This document shows positions 42,863 through 50,820 of a DNA stretch of 64,000 bases, piece after piece. The notes beneath the pieces were generated by a model. The model worked only from the letters and a program-made list of their open reading frames with translations, made no database searches and was not told the origin of the DNA. The DNA lies in the NCBI GenBank assembly GCA_052379645.1, contig JBQSYU010000007.1, one strand, 5' to 3'. This stretch comes from Arthrobacter_H sp030452125. GTDB lineage: Bacteria > Actinomycetota > Actinomycetes > Actinomycetales > Micrococcaceae. A program made the position numbers and the translations under genes. Position 1 is the stretch's first letter. Each line of letters begins with the position of its first letter.

Positions 42863-44045
42863 TGAGCGATGTCTTATCCATCTCGGGTGGACCTAGGTGT
42901 ATGAGGTCATGACGTTGTCGACACGTTCGTGGACTCGGGTGGCCGGGGGCTGATCAGCGCAGGCGGTGTGCGGCCGATGATAGTTGTAGTGGTGGACCCA
43001 GACGCTGATCGCTTCGCGCCGTTCGTCTTCGGAATAGAAGGCGTGGGCGTAGAGGCATTCCTCAGAGAGGATCCGCTGGTAACGCTCGACTTTCCCGTTG
43101 TGCCTGGGCGTGTAGGGCCGGGTCCGCTGATGCCGGGAAGCATGCGCGTTCACGGTGCGGACGAAGGTCTTGGCGCGGTAGTTGGTGCCGTTGTCGGTGA
43201 CCACCCGGACGAGGCGATTGATGCCGTGCGCAGCGAAGAACGCTCTCGCCCGGGAGAAGAAACCGATGGTGGTTGCCGCGGTCTCGTTCTCCAGGGCCTC
43301 GGTGTAGGCGAGGCGGGAGTAGCCGTCGATCGCAGAGTGCAGGTAGGTGTAGCCCACGCGCTTTTTGCGCGCCTTTGCATGGCCGCGGCCATGGAGTCGC
43401 CATCCGCCGCCGTCGGGGATCTGTCCGACCTTCTTCACATCCAGGTGGAGCATGTGGCCCGGGAAGCGGGCGATGATCTTCCCGGGCTCGCGGTTGTTCT
43501 CCCCGGTCGGGTCGAGGTCACGGCGGCGGGAGATCCCGAGGCGCTGCAGCCAGCGTCCGATGGTCCGGACGCAGTAGTGGTGGCCGCGGCTGGCTAGCTC
43601 GAGGGCGATGCGGCGGGCCGACCATTTGTGCTCTCGCCGCCAGGCGTCGATGAGTTCGAGGACCTTGATCGGTGGCCTCGAGGGTCGCCTGGCCGGAGCG
43701 CTTGTGCGGTCTTCCAAGGCTTTGGCACCGTCGGCGCGATAGCGGTGGACCCATTTCGTCAGAGTCGAGCGGGCGACGCCGGCTTCGGCAGCGACGTGGG
43801 CGATGGGTCGGCCATCATCTTCGACACGTTGGACCAGGCGGAGTCTTCCGGCAGGGGTCAGCGGCGAATTACGGTGGGTCATGGAACGGGTCTCTTCCGG
43901 CAGATGGACGGCTTCAGCACCACCCATCGTGCCGGTCAGGGACCCGTTCCTTCATCCCCGCTCCGTGACTACAACGTCATGACCCGCAACACCTAGGGCT
44001 CGACTCCCTAGGTCCACCGGGACGGATGAGTCGAGACATCGGTCA
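42863..44045 (-). mobile_element. IS481-family insertion sequence
   Basis: About 1,183 bases, bounded by related ends: TGAGCGATGTCTTATCC at the left and TGACCGATGTCTCGACTC read inward from the right, then GGTGGACCTAGG on both sides. The first 12 bases match at 11 positions. The exact tips are uncertain by a few bases and I see no target duplication. It carries one complete transposase gene and sits just after dld. Confidence 0.75.
42893..43882 (-). CDS. IS481-family transposase
   Basis: A 329-residue transposase. The N-terminal HTH (VAAEAGVARSTLTKWVHRY) and the rve integrase core follow the family order, with HLDVKKVGQI (Asp), VTDNGTNYRA (Asp) and GKVERYQRIL (Glu) making the DDE triad. The ATG at 43882 (MTHRNSPLTP) is preferred over the longer frame to 43927. 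It looks intact. The gene's end overlaps the left inverted repeat. Confidence 0.9.
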   Translation of the reverse strand: MTHRNSPLTPAGRLRLVQRVEDDGRPIAHVAAEAGVARSTLTKWVHRYRADGAKALEDRTSAPARRPSRPPIKVLELIDAWRREHKWSARRIALELASRGHHYCVRTIGRWLQRLGISRRRDLDPTGENNREPGKIIARFPGHMLHLDVKKVGQIPDGGGWRLHGRGHAKARKKRVGYTYLHSAIDGYSRLAYTEALENETAATTIGFFSRARAFFAAHGINRLVRVVTDNGTNYRAKTFVRTVNAHASRHQRTRPYTPRHNGKVERYQRILSEECLYAHAFYSEDERREAISVWVHHYNYHRPHTACADQPPATRVHERVDNVMTSYT

Positions 44046-44235
44046 GAGGCTGGGCAGGCCATAGAATCGCGTGGCGGCGAGGGCCGCGCCCGGTCCGAGA
44101 ACGGGTCATCGCCTCACGCCGTCAGCTGACCCGCGACGGCCGGCACACCGGCGAAATCCTCGCCACCGGCCACATCGACGAGCCCGGAGGCTATTGCTGA
44201 AACACATTGCCTGAACATATTGGTGGAGCTGAAGG
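44046..44235. other. remnant DNA between two IS481 elements
   Basis: This short stretch holds no complete gene. One frame reads SRRQLTRDGRHTGEILATGH before a stop, which looks like a gene tail of unknown origin. It is probably debris from earlier insertions in the transposon. Confidence 0.3.
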
Positions 44236-44718
44236 TGTGTAGGTTCAGGACATCGTTCATAGGTGAGTCGGGACATCGTTCATAGTGGTCCGTGACGATG
44301 AGGGATGTCTAAAGCGCGTCTGATTGTTCTGGCCGTCACGCAGCGGCAGCAAACGCAGGCCGAGGTCGCCCGCCGCTACCGGGTGTCCTGGCGATGGGTC
44401 CACGAACTGATCCGACGATACGAACAGGGCGGTTGGGACGCGATCGAGCCCCGAAGTCGGCGCCCCCGCAGCAACAGTGCCGCCACCGCCGAACCCGTGC
44501 GAGCCCGCATCCTGGCCCTGCGTCGCGTCCTCACGGACTCCGGACTGGACGCTGGCCCGGTCACCATCGCCTGGCACCTCGAACACGAACACCCGCGCGC
44601 CCCGTCGACCTCCACGATCCGCCGGATCCTGCACAAAGCAGACCTGATCACCCCAGAACCGAAGAAGCGCCCCAAAAGCAGCATCCACCGGTTCGAAGCA
44701 GACCAACCCAACGAAACC
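44236..44718 (+). mobile_element. truncated second IS481-family element
   Basis: It begins with a typical IS481 left end (TGTGTAGGTTCAGG), repeats the 14-mer GGACATCGTTCATA twice, and is cut by ISL3 copy 2 at 44719. Its right part is missing from the window. This insertion therefore predates the assembly or last jump of the composite transposon. Confidence 0.75.
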
Positions 44719-44742
44719 GGCTCATCCGAATCCAGGGTGTAG
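44305..44742 (+). pseudogene. truncated IS481-type transposase, N-terminal part
   Basis: A 145-residue frame holding only the N-terminal HTH region (TQAEVARRYRVSWRWVHELIRRYEQGGWDAI) and the linker of an IS481-type transposase. The last eight codons run into ISL3 copy 2. The integrase core with the DDE residues is absent, so it cannot catalyse transposition. It differs from the intact IS481 transposase at 42893. It could still bind ends of related elements, but there is no sign that it does. Confidence 0.85.
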
Positions 44743-46175
44743 TCGGGGTCTGAACCCGCCGGTCTCGAGCAGGGATCTGGCGATGTAGTTGGTCAGGTTG
44801 CGGAACCCCAGCGCCGAGCCGCGCAGGTGCTCGAGCCTGCCGTTGATCGCCTCGGTGGGCCCGTTGGAGGTGCTGGGCCGGTCGAAGTAGGCCAGGACGT
44901 CGGCGGCGCGCTTCTTCAGCGTCCTGCCGAGCTTGGTGATCTCGACCAGGGCCTTGGGGACGCCGGTGCTGATCGAGTCGATGAGCCGGGCCATCAGCTC
45001 GCGGCCGTGGCGCCGGTTCTCGTGGTGGTAGGCGGCGATCATGCGCTGGTAGACGCTCCAGGTGACCTCGACCTCGACGTGGGCGTCGTCGGCGAACAGG
45101 GTGTCCAGTCGGTCCTTCTGCTTGTCGTTGAGCAGGTCGGCGCCGGTGGACAGGGTCCGGCGGGCGGCATAGAGCGGGTCGCCCTTGCGGCCGCGGTGCC
45201 CACAGATGGCCTGCTGAACTCGCCGTCGGCACTCATCGAGCGCCTCGCCAGCGAGGCGCGTGACGTGGAAGGGATCTAGCACGGTCACCACGTCGGGCAG
45301 TTCCTCGACGGCGGCGGTCTTGAACCCGGTGAAGCCGTCCATCGCGACCACCTCCACGCCGTCGCGCCACTCCTGCGGGCGGTCGGCCAGCCAGGTCTTG
45401 AACGCCTGCTTGGAGCGTCCTTCGACCATGTCCAGCAGCCGTGCCGGGCCGGTGCCATCTCGCACTGGGGTGAGGTCGATGATCACGGTGACGTACCTGT
45501 CGCCGCGACGGGTGTGCCTCCACACGTGCTCATCGACCCCGACGACCTTCACCCCCTCGAAGCGGTGCTCCTCGTCGATCAGCACCCGCTTGCCCTCGGC
45601 CATAACGGCGTCGTTGGCGGTGTCCCAGGCCACCCCGAGCCCCTCGGCGACCCGAGCCACGGTCAGGTGCTGGACCACGATCCCTTCCAGCGCCCACCGC
45701 AGAGCGCGCCGAGACAACTTGGCCCGGGGCTCGGCCGCGGCGGTGGTGTCCTGGCGCCACACATACCCGCAGCCGCTGCAGCGGTAACGGCGCACGACGA
45801 CCTCCAGCGTCGTGGGCCGCCAGCCCAGTGGTTCGTGGGCAAGCCGTCGGACCACGGTGTCACGTGGTCTCCCTTCGCAGCCGCAGCGCCGGCACCACTG
45901 GTCGGGCTCGACCACCTGACAGGCCAATACGGCACGATCCGGCTCGAGTCGCTGCCCGGTGACAACGAGGCCGAGTTCGTCGAGGCGGCAGAAGGCAGTC
46001 AGGTCGGGGCTGGCGAACGCATCAGCGCGCCCGCCGACGGTAGCGTCGTGCACGTCGAGGTCTTTCGGGCTGAGTGTGTAGGAGCTCTCATCCTCGGGAG
46101 ACCTCGACCCTCACCCCGACACCGACGCGCCGGCCCGCCGCGCGACGTGCGCTACACCCTCATCTGGGAAGAGCC
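44719..46175 (-). mobile_element. ISL3-family insertion sequence, copy 2
   Basis: 1,457 bases with the same ends and apparently the same sequence as copy 1 (39388-40844). It interrupts an IS481 element on its left and joins the LysR 5' fragment on its right through AGTTTGAT. It forms the right arm of the composite transposon. Confidence 0.93.
44722..46053 (-). CDS. ISL3-family transposase (copy 2)
   Basis: A 443-residue product identical in sequence to the copy 1 transposase, with the same zinc finger, HTH and DDE residues. No frameshift or stop is present. Identity of both copies at the protein level, and in every other frame I compared, indicates that they duplicated very recently or are kept identical by recombination. 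Confidence 0.93.
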   Translation of the reverse strand: MHDATVGGRADAFASPDLTAFCRLDELGLVVTGQRLEPDRAVLACQVVEPDQWCRRCGCEGRPRDTVVRRLAHEPLGWRPTTLEVVVRRYRCSGCGYVWRQDTTAAAEPRAKLSRRALRWALEGIVVQHLTVARVAEGLGVAWDTANDAVMAEGKRVLIDEEHRFEGVKVVGVDEHVWRHTRRGDRYVTVIIDLTPVRDGTGPARLLDMVEGRSKQAFKTWLADRPQEWRDGVEVVAMDGFTGFKTAAVEELPDVVTVLDPFHVTRLAGEALDECRRRVQQAICGHRGRKGDPLYAARRTLSTGADLLNDKQKDRLDTLFADDAHVEVEVTWSVYQRMIAAYHHENRRHGRELMARLIDSISTGVPKALVEITKLGRTLKKRAADVLAYFDRPSTSNGPTEAINGRLEHLRGSALGFRNLTNYIARSLLETGGFRPRLHPGFG

Positions 46176-46183
46176 AGTTTGAT
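46176..46183. repeat. 8-bp target site duplication, right
   Basis: AGTTTGAT, an exact copy of 39380-39387, directly abuts the right tip of ISL3 copy 2 and forms part of the LysR coding sequence. Confidence 0.95.
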
Positions 46184-46372
46184 CCCGGCATCGGAGAGCG
46201 TCACGCCCCGCCCGTCCTTGATGAACAGGGCGGAACCGACTTCCTGCTGCAGGGCCTTCATCTGCTGGGAAACGGCCCCGATCGTATATCCGGCATCGTC
46301 CGCGGCCGCCGTCATACTGCCGGTGCGGGCGACGGCTGCGAATAACTTGAGTTGGTGGAGCGTCCAGTTCAT
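46176..46372 (-). pseudogene. LysR-family regulator, 5' part, cut off by composite transposon
   Basis: The N-terminal 65 codons of a LysR regulator: MNWTLHQLKLFAAVARTGSM starts the winged helix, and the frame ends GIKL at the transposon. It continues at 39387 on the far side. The break falls just after the DNA-binding domain, so this half lacks the sensor and dimerisation parts. The intact gene would be divergent from the amine-catabolism operon at 46513, a classic arrangement for a LysR activator and its target. Confidence 0.93.
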
Positions 46373-46512
46373 GCCTCGACCCTACCTATAGTTTCACTAA
46401 AGCAATTGCTCAAAAAACAATAGCTTGTGTAATAACCGCTCTCGGGGGATGGTGATTCCAGAAGAAAACATGACGTGGGTCACTCCCACGGTTCACATAG
46501 GAAGGAGGGGAC
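46373..46512 (+). promoter_or_regulatory. divergent promoter and LysR-type sites of catabolic operon
   Basis: The 140 bases contain TAGTTTCACTA (46389-46399, TAGT/ACTA arms) and AGCAATTGCT (46401-46410, perfect palindrome), either of which could be a LysR box. A possible promoter is TTGCTC at 46406-46411 with TAATAA at 46430-46435 (18-base spacer). AAGGAGG lies before the ATG at 46513. The region is notably AT-rich, as expected for a regulated promoter. Confidence 0.5.
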
Positions 46513-47712
46513 ATGGCCAGTTTGCTCACCGACCTCACCCCAGAGCATTCGACAGATCTACCGGAATCCGCCGACGTCGTGGTGATTGGCGGCGGCGTCA
46601 TCGGCATGAGCGTCGCCTACCACCTCGTTGAAGCCGGAGTTCAAAATGTCGTTCTCCTCGAGCGCGGCGCCTTGGGGGCCGGTTCTTCTGCCAAGCCCCT
46701 CGGCGGGGTGCGAGGTACGTTCTCCGACCCGAACAACATCCGCTTGGGTCGCCACAGCCTGGCCAAGTTCCGCGACTTCGAGTCCACCCACGGCATCGAC
46801 ATCTCCTTCCGCGAGGTCGGTTACCTTTTCCTGTGCCGGACCCCCGAAGAACTTGCGGCCTGCGAAGCCAGCGTGGAGCTACAGAACAGCCTCGGCGGCA
46901 ACAGCCGCATGGTCAGCCCGCACGAAGCCCAACGCATCAATCCATACATCGCCCCCGGGGCCTTGCTCGGCGCCCAGTTCTCCCCCGAGGACGGGCTCGC
47001 CTGCCCCCGCAGCGTGGTCGACGGCTACGCATCGCTCTCCAAGGAACTCGGGCTCGTCATCGCTGACCGGACGCAGGTCACCGGCATCGAGGCGTCCAAT
47101 GGTTCCGTCGAATCCGTGCAGACCTCGCGCGGGACCATCCGAACCACCTCGGTGATCTGCTGCGCCGGGGCATGGTCCGCCTCCATCGGGAACATGGTCG
47201 GCGTCGACCTGCCGGTGGTGCCGGTCAAGCGCCAGATCGGCATCACCCGGCCCGACGGCGGCCCCACTCCCCCGGTGATTCCCTTCACGCTCGATCTGGG
47301 CACCACCATGTACTTCCATAACTACGATGACCAGTTGCTGCTCGGCATCTCGAACCCCGGACAGGAAAAGGGCTTCGACCGTGATTTCAGTTTCGACTGG
47401 GTCCCGGACTTCAACGCTTCGGCCGAGATCTGCGCACCGGCGCTGAGCGATCGCGAACTGGAGCACGGCTGGGCCGGCCTCTATGAGAACACCCCCGACA
47501 GGAATGCCCTGATCGGGGCCTCCGAAGACGTGCGCGGGTTCTCCTACGCCACCGGTTTCTCCGGCCACGGCTTCCTTCAGGCCCCTGGCGTCGGGGAGAT
47601 CATGGCCGATCTGCATCTGGGCCGCGAATCATTCATGGACGCCTCCGGGTTCTCCGCGGAACGCTTCAGCTGCCAGAACGTCCCGCAGCTGAACGAAGTC
47701 CACATCATCTGA
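46513..47712 (+). CDS. FAD-dependent amine/amino-acid oxidase (DAO family, L-pipecolate oxidase candidate)
   Basis: A 399-residue DAO-fold flavoenzyme. The FAD motif is VVIGGGVIGMSVAYHLVEAG (about 24-43). The C-terminal signature AGLYENTPDRNALIG...FSYATGFSGHGFLQAPGVGE is that of SoxB/glycine-oxidase relatives. The Cys used for covalent flavin in monomeric sarcosine oxidase is replaced, so flavin is probably non-covalent. It is the first gene of the operon. The neighbouring HglS and ALDH7 genes suggest it oxidises L-pipecolate to piperideine-6-carboxylate, as AmaA does, but sarcosine or another secondary amine is possible. Confidence 0.75.
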   Translation: MASLLTDLTPEHSTDLPESADVVVIGGGVIGMSVAYHLVEAGVQNVVLLERGALGAGSSAKPLGGVRGTFSDPNNIRLGRHSLAKFRDFESTHGIDISFREVGYLFLCRTPEELAACEASVELQNSLGGNSRMVSPHEAQRINPYIAPGALLGAQFSPEDGLACPRSVVDGYASLSKELGLVIADRTQVTGIEASNGSVESVQTSRGTIRTTSVICCAGAWSASIGNMVGVDLPVVPVKRQIGITRPDGGPTPPVIPFTLDLGTTMYFHNYDDQLLLGISNPGQEKGFDRDFSFDWVPDFNASAEICAPALSDRELEHGWAGLYENTPDRNALIGASEDVRGFSYATGFSGHGFLQAPGVGEIMADLHLGRESFMDASGFSAERFSCQNVPQLNEVHII

Positions 47713-47755
47713 CCAGCCCCCACCCCGACCACCACACCTCGGAAAGGAAGAACAC

Positions 47756-49138
47756 GTGCCGTTTCTGCACACTTGGCAACTACGAGCCGAATTCGCCCTG
47801 CGCCTGTCACAGATGTATGGCGAAGAGGTTCCGGCATACAACACACTGGTTGAGGTCTCCAGCCACGTGAACCAAGACTTCATGGATCGCCACGGATCCG
47901 ACGCCGAACGGCTGGGCACCTTGGAGCGGGTCACCGCCGAACGCCACGGCGCCATCCGCGTCGGCTCACCTCAAGAGCTGGCGTCAGTCGCCCGCGTCTT
48001 CGCAGCCTTCGGCATGCATCCGGTCGGCTTCTATGACCTCCGCGATGCCTCGTCGTCCTCGGTCCCGGTCATCGCCACCGCGTTCCGGCCCGTCGATGAG
48101 GACGAGCTGGCCAAGAACCCCTTCCGGGTTTTCACCTCGCTGCTGGCTACCGAAGACCCCCGCTTCTTCAACGAAGAACTCCAACGCGAGCTGCGGGAGT
48201 TCATCGACTCTCGCAGCCTGTTCCCTGATGGCCTGCTGGAACTGGCCGACCGTGCCACCGTCGGCCAGGGTCTGGACAGCGATGAGGCCGAACGGCTGCT
48301 CCACCTGGCCACCAGCGTCTTCCAACTCTCCAGCGAACCGGTCGATGATGCCTGGTACCGCAAGCTCGAGGCCATTTCTGCGGTCGCTGCGGATATCGGC
48401 GGAGTGTCAAGCACCCATATCAACCACCTCACCCCCCGCGTGCTGGACATCGACGATCTCTATCAGCGCATGGAGGACCGCGGAATCAAGATGATCGACG
48501 CCATCCAGGGCCCGCCGCGCTGGAACGGCCCGGATGTGCTGTTGCGCCAGACCTCGTTCCGCGCCCTGGACGAGGAACGAACCTTCCGTTTCGCCGACGG
48601 GAGCGAAGGACAGGGAAAGCTGCGTGTCCGCTTCGGCGAAGTCGAGCAACGAGGAGTCGCCCTGACCCGGAAGGGACGCGACCTCTACGAGGAGATGAAC
48701 GCCGAAATCGACCGCCGAATGACCTCCGGGGACAGTCGCTCCCGGGTATCCGAAACGGTGTGGCAGGAAATGCTGCCGGGCACGGATGCCGAATTGGCAG
48801 CACAGGATCTGGCCTTCTACACCTACTCATCCAGCGCGTCGCAGGGCGAGGTTCCGGACGGCGCCAGCCTCGCCGAGCTGGTCACTGCGGGAACCGTGGA
48901 GCTCAATCCCATCGTCTACGAGGACTTCCTTCCCCGTTCGGCAGCTGGGATCTTCCAGTCCAACCTGCGCGAGGCCGGCCAACGTGACGATGCCCAGGAG
49001 GGAACCCTCTACGACATGGACCGACTTTCAGAAATCATCGGTCTTCCCATCAAGGATCCGGTGGACCTGTACCGGGCCCAACAGGACGCCTCGCTTTCCG
49101 AACTTGAAAAACAACTCGGTGTCACCCTTCGGCAATAG
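47756..49138 (+). CDS. hglS: DUF1338/HglS 2-oxoadipate dioxygenase/decarboxylase
   Basis: A 460-residue DUF1338 (VOC-superfamily) protein. HglS enzymes convert 2-oxoadipate to D-2-hydroxyglutarate with Fe(II) and O2. Visible family blocks are TLVEVSSHVNQDF (metal His near 38), SSTHINHLTPRVLDIDDLY (second His near 225) and FGEVEQRGVALTRKGRDLYEEM, which holds a Glu. The GTG at 47756 has GGAAAGGAAG just upstream. Placement beside the ALDH7 and FAD oxidase genes strongly supports a lysine-catabolic role. Confidence 0.88.
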   Translation: MPFLHTWQLRAEFALRLSQMYGEEVPAYNTLVEVSSHVNQDFMDRHGSDAERLGTLERVTAERHGAIRVGSPQELASVARVFAAFGMHPVGFYDLRDASSSSVPVIATAFRPVDEDELAKNPFRVFTSLLATEDPRFFNEELQRELREFIDSRSLFPDGLLELADRATVGQGLDSDEAERLLHLATSVFQLSSEPVDDAWYRKLEAISAVAADIGGVSSTHINHLTPRVLDIDDLYQRMEDRGIKMIDAIQGPPRWNGPDVLLRQTSFRALDEERTFRFADGSEGQGKLRVRFGEVEQRGVALTRKGRDLYEEMNAEIDRRMTSGDSRSRVSETVWQEMLPGTDAELAAQDLAFYTYSSSASQGEVPDGASLAELVTAGTVELNPIVYEDFLPRSAAGIFQSNLREAGQRDDAQEGTLYDMDRLSEIIGLPIKDPVDLYRAQQDASLSELEKQLGVTLRQ

Positions 49139-49192
49139 CCCGGAGAACACGAAACACACGTAACCCACGCAGAAAGAACCAGGAGTCACACC

Positions 49193-50719
49193 ATGCAGAC
49201 CACCGAAACCCGCCAGGACAACCTCCTCCAGTCAGTCGAATCCGCTTTGACCGCCTGCGGCGTCACCGTCACCGAGGGTGAGGGCATCGGCGCCCGTTCC
49301 CCGCTGACCGGCCAGACGCTGAAGAACCTGAAGAAGAGCACGGAAGCCGATCTCGAATCCATGATCGGCCAGGCCCAGGAGGCCTTCACACAGTGGCGCG
49401 ATACTCCGGCGCCGGTCCGCGGCGCCCTCGTCAAACGCTGGGGCGAGCTGCTCACCGAACACAAGGAAGACCTCGGTGTCCTCGTCACCGCCGAGGCCGG
49501 CAAGATCACCTCTGAGGCCAATGGCGAAGTTCAGGAGATGATCGATATTTGCGAACTCGCCGTCGGGCTCTCCCGTCAGCTCTTCGGCAAGACGATGCCC
49601 TCCGAGCGCAAGGGCCACCGGCTAATGGAGACCTGGCACCCGCTCGGTGTCGTGGGCATCATCACCGCCTTCAACTTCCCCGTCGCCCCCTACGCCTGGA
49701 ACACCGCCGTCGCCCTGGTGTGCGGCAACTCGATCGTCTGGAAGCCCTCCGAGATGACGACGCTCTCGGCACTGGCCACAGATGCCCTGCTCGCACGGGC
49801 CGTGAAGGAAACCGGGGCACCTGCCGGTCTGCACCACGTGCTGCTCGCCGACCGTGAACTGGGATCCAAAATGGTCTCAGACTCCCGCTTCCCCCTGATT
49901 TCGGCCACGGGGTCGACCCGCATGGGACGGACGATTGCTCCCCGGATCGCCGAGCGCTTTGGCAGCAGCATCCTGGAACTCGGCGGCAATAACGCGGCCA
50001 TCGTGGCGCCATCGGCCGATCTCGATCTCGCCCTGCGCGGTGTGGCCTTCGCCGCCGTGGGCACCGCCGGCCAGCGCTGCACCAGCATGCGCCGTCTGAT
50101 CGCGCACGAGTCGGTCGCCGACCAGCTCGTCGATAGCCTCGCCAAGGCCTACCCGACCCTGCAGATCGGCAGCCCCATGGAACCCGACACTCTCGTCGGC
50201 CCCCTGGTCAATCAGGGTGCCTACGAGAACATGCAACAGGCCATCAAGAACGCCCTGGCCGAAGGCGGCGAACTGGTCTGCGGTGGGGATCGCGTGCTCG
50301 CCGACGAGTACCCGGATGCGTTCTACGTGGAACCGGCCATCATCCGCATGCCCTCACAGACCGCCACAGTGAAAGAGGAAACCTTCGCCCCGATCCTTTA
50401 CGTGATGACCTACACGGATCTGGACGATGCCATCGAGATGCACAACGCGGTCCCGCAGGGCCTGTCCTCGGCGATCTTCACTCAGGACCAGGGTGAGGCC
50501 GAGCGCTTCATCAGCTCCGCCGGCTCCGATTGCGGTATCGCCAACGTCAATATCGGCACCTCGGGCGCGGAAATCGGTGGTGCCTTCGGCGGCGAGAAGG
50601 AGACCGGTGGTGGCCGTGAATCCGGTTCCGACGCGTGGCGCGGGTACATGCGCCGGGCGACCAACACGGTGAACTACTCCGGTGAACTGCCCCTGGCCCA
50701 GGGGGTCGAGTTCCTCTAG
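49193..50719 (+). CDS. amaB: ALDH7-family 2-aminoadipate semialdehyde dehydrogenase
   Basis: A 508-residue aldehyde dehydrogenase of the antiquitin (ALDH7) group. Shared blocks are GKTMPSERKGHRLMETWHPLG, VGIITAFNFPVAPYAWN, LELGGNNA (Glu), GTAGQRCTS (catalytic Cys) and GGGRESGSDAWRGYMRRATNTVNY, the last being diagnostic for ALDH7. These enzymes oxidise 2-aminoadipate 6-semialdehyde, in equilibrium with piperideine-6-carboxylate, to 2-aminoadipate. AGGAG precedes the ATG. It lies 54 bases after hglS. Confidence 0.9.
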   Translation: MQTTETRQDNLLQSVESALTACGVTVTEGEGIGARSPLTGQTLKNLKKSTEADLESMIGQAQEAFTQWRDTPAPVRGALVKRWGELLTEHKEDLGVLVTAEAGKITSEANGEVQEMIDICELAVGLSRQLFGKTMPSERKGHRLMETWHPLGVVGIITAFNFPVAPYAWNTAVALVCGNSIVWKPSEMTTLSALATDALLARAVKETGAPAGLHHVLLADRELGSKMVSDSRFPLISATGSTRMGRTIAPRIAERFGSSILELGGNNAAIVAPSADLDLALRGVAFAAVGTAGQRCTSMRRLIAHESVADQLVDSLAKAYPTLQIGSPMEPDTLVGPLVNQGAYENMQQAIKNALAEGGELVCGGDRVLADEYPDAFYVEPAIIRMPSQTATVKEETFAPILYVMTYTDLDDAIEMHNAVPQGLSSAIFTQDQGEAERFISSAGSDCGIANVNIGTSGAEIGGAFGGEKETGGGRESGSDAWRGYMRRATNTVNYSGELPLAQGVEFL

Positions 50720-50738
50720 AACCACCGAACACCCTACA

Positions 50739-50764
50739 GGCACGGCCCACGTCCGGGCCGTGCC
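50739..50764 (+). terminator. strong hairpin between amaB and the dehydrogenase gene
   Basis: GGCACGGCCC and GGGCCGTGCC form perfect 10-base arms around a 6-base loop. There is no T run after it, so it may be an attenuating or mRNA-stabilising structure inside the operon rather than a terminator. Confidence 0.45.
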
Positions 50765-50820
50765 GGCCACGGCCACACCGGCGAACTTCAGCACACCGCA
50801 GACCAAGGAGTAGCAACGAC

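Larger units (their letters stand above)
39388..46175. mobile_element. composite transposon of two ISL3 elements carrying dld
   Basis: This 6,788-base unit has ISL3 copies of 1,457 bases at each end in the same orientation. It carries a dld gene, an intact-looking IS481 element, a decapitated second IS481 and short remnants. The outer flanks carry the 8-base duplication AGTTTGAT, while the inner flanks (TCCGAACC after copy 1, ACGAAACC before copy 2) do not match each other. This is the pattern of a composite transposon rather than two independent insertions. It splits a LysR regulator gene. Identical ISL3 copies suggest recent arrival. Confidence 0.92.

Noticed and set aside
39388..46175. Two independent ISL3 insertions rather than a composite transposon
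   Set aside because: Independent insertions would each carry their own matched 8-base duplications. Here only the outermost flanks match each other, and the inner flanks do not.
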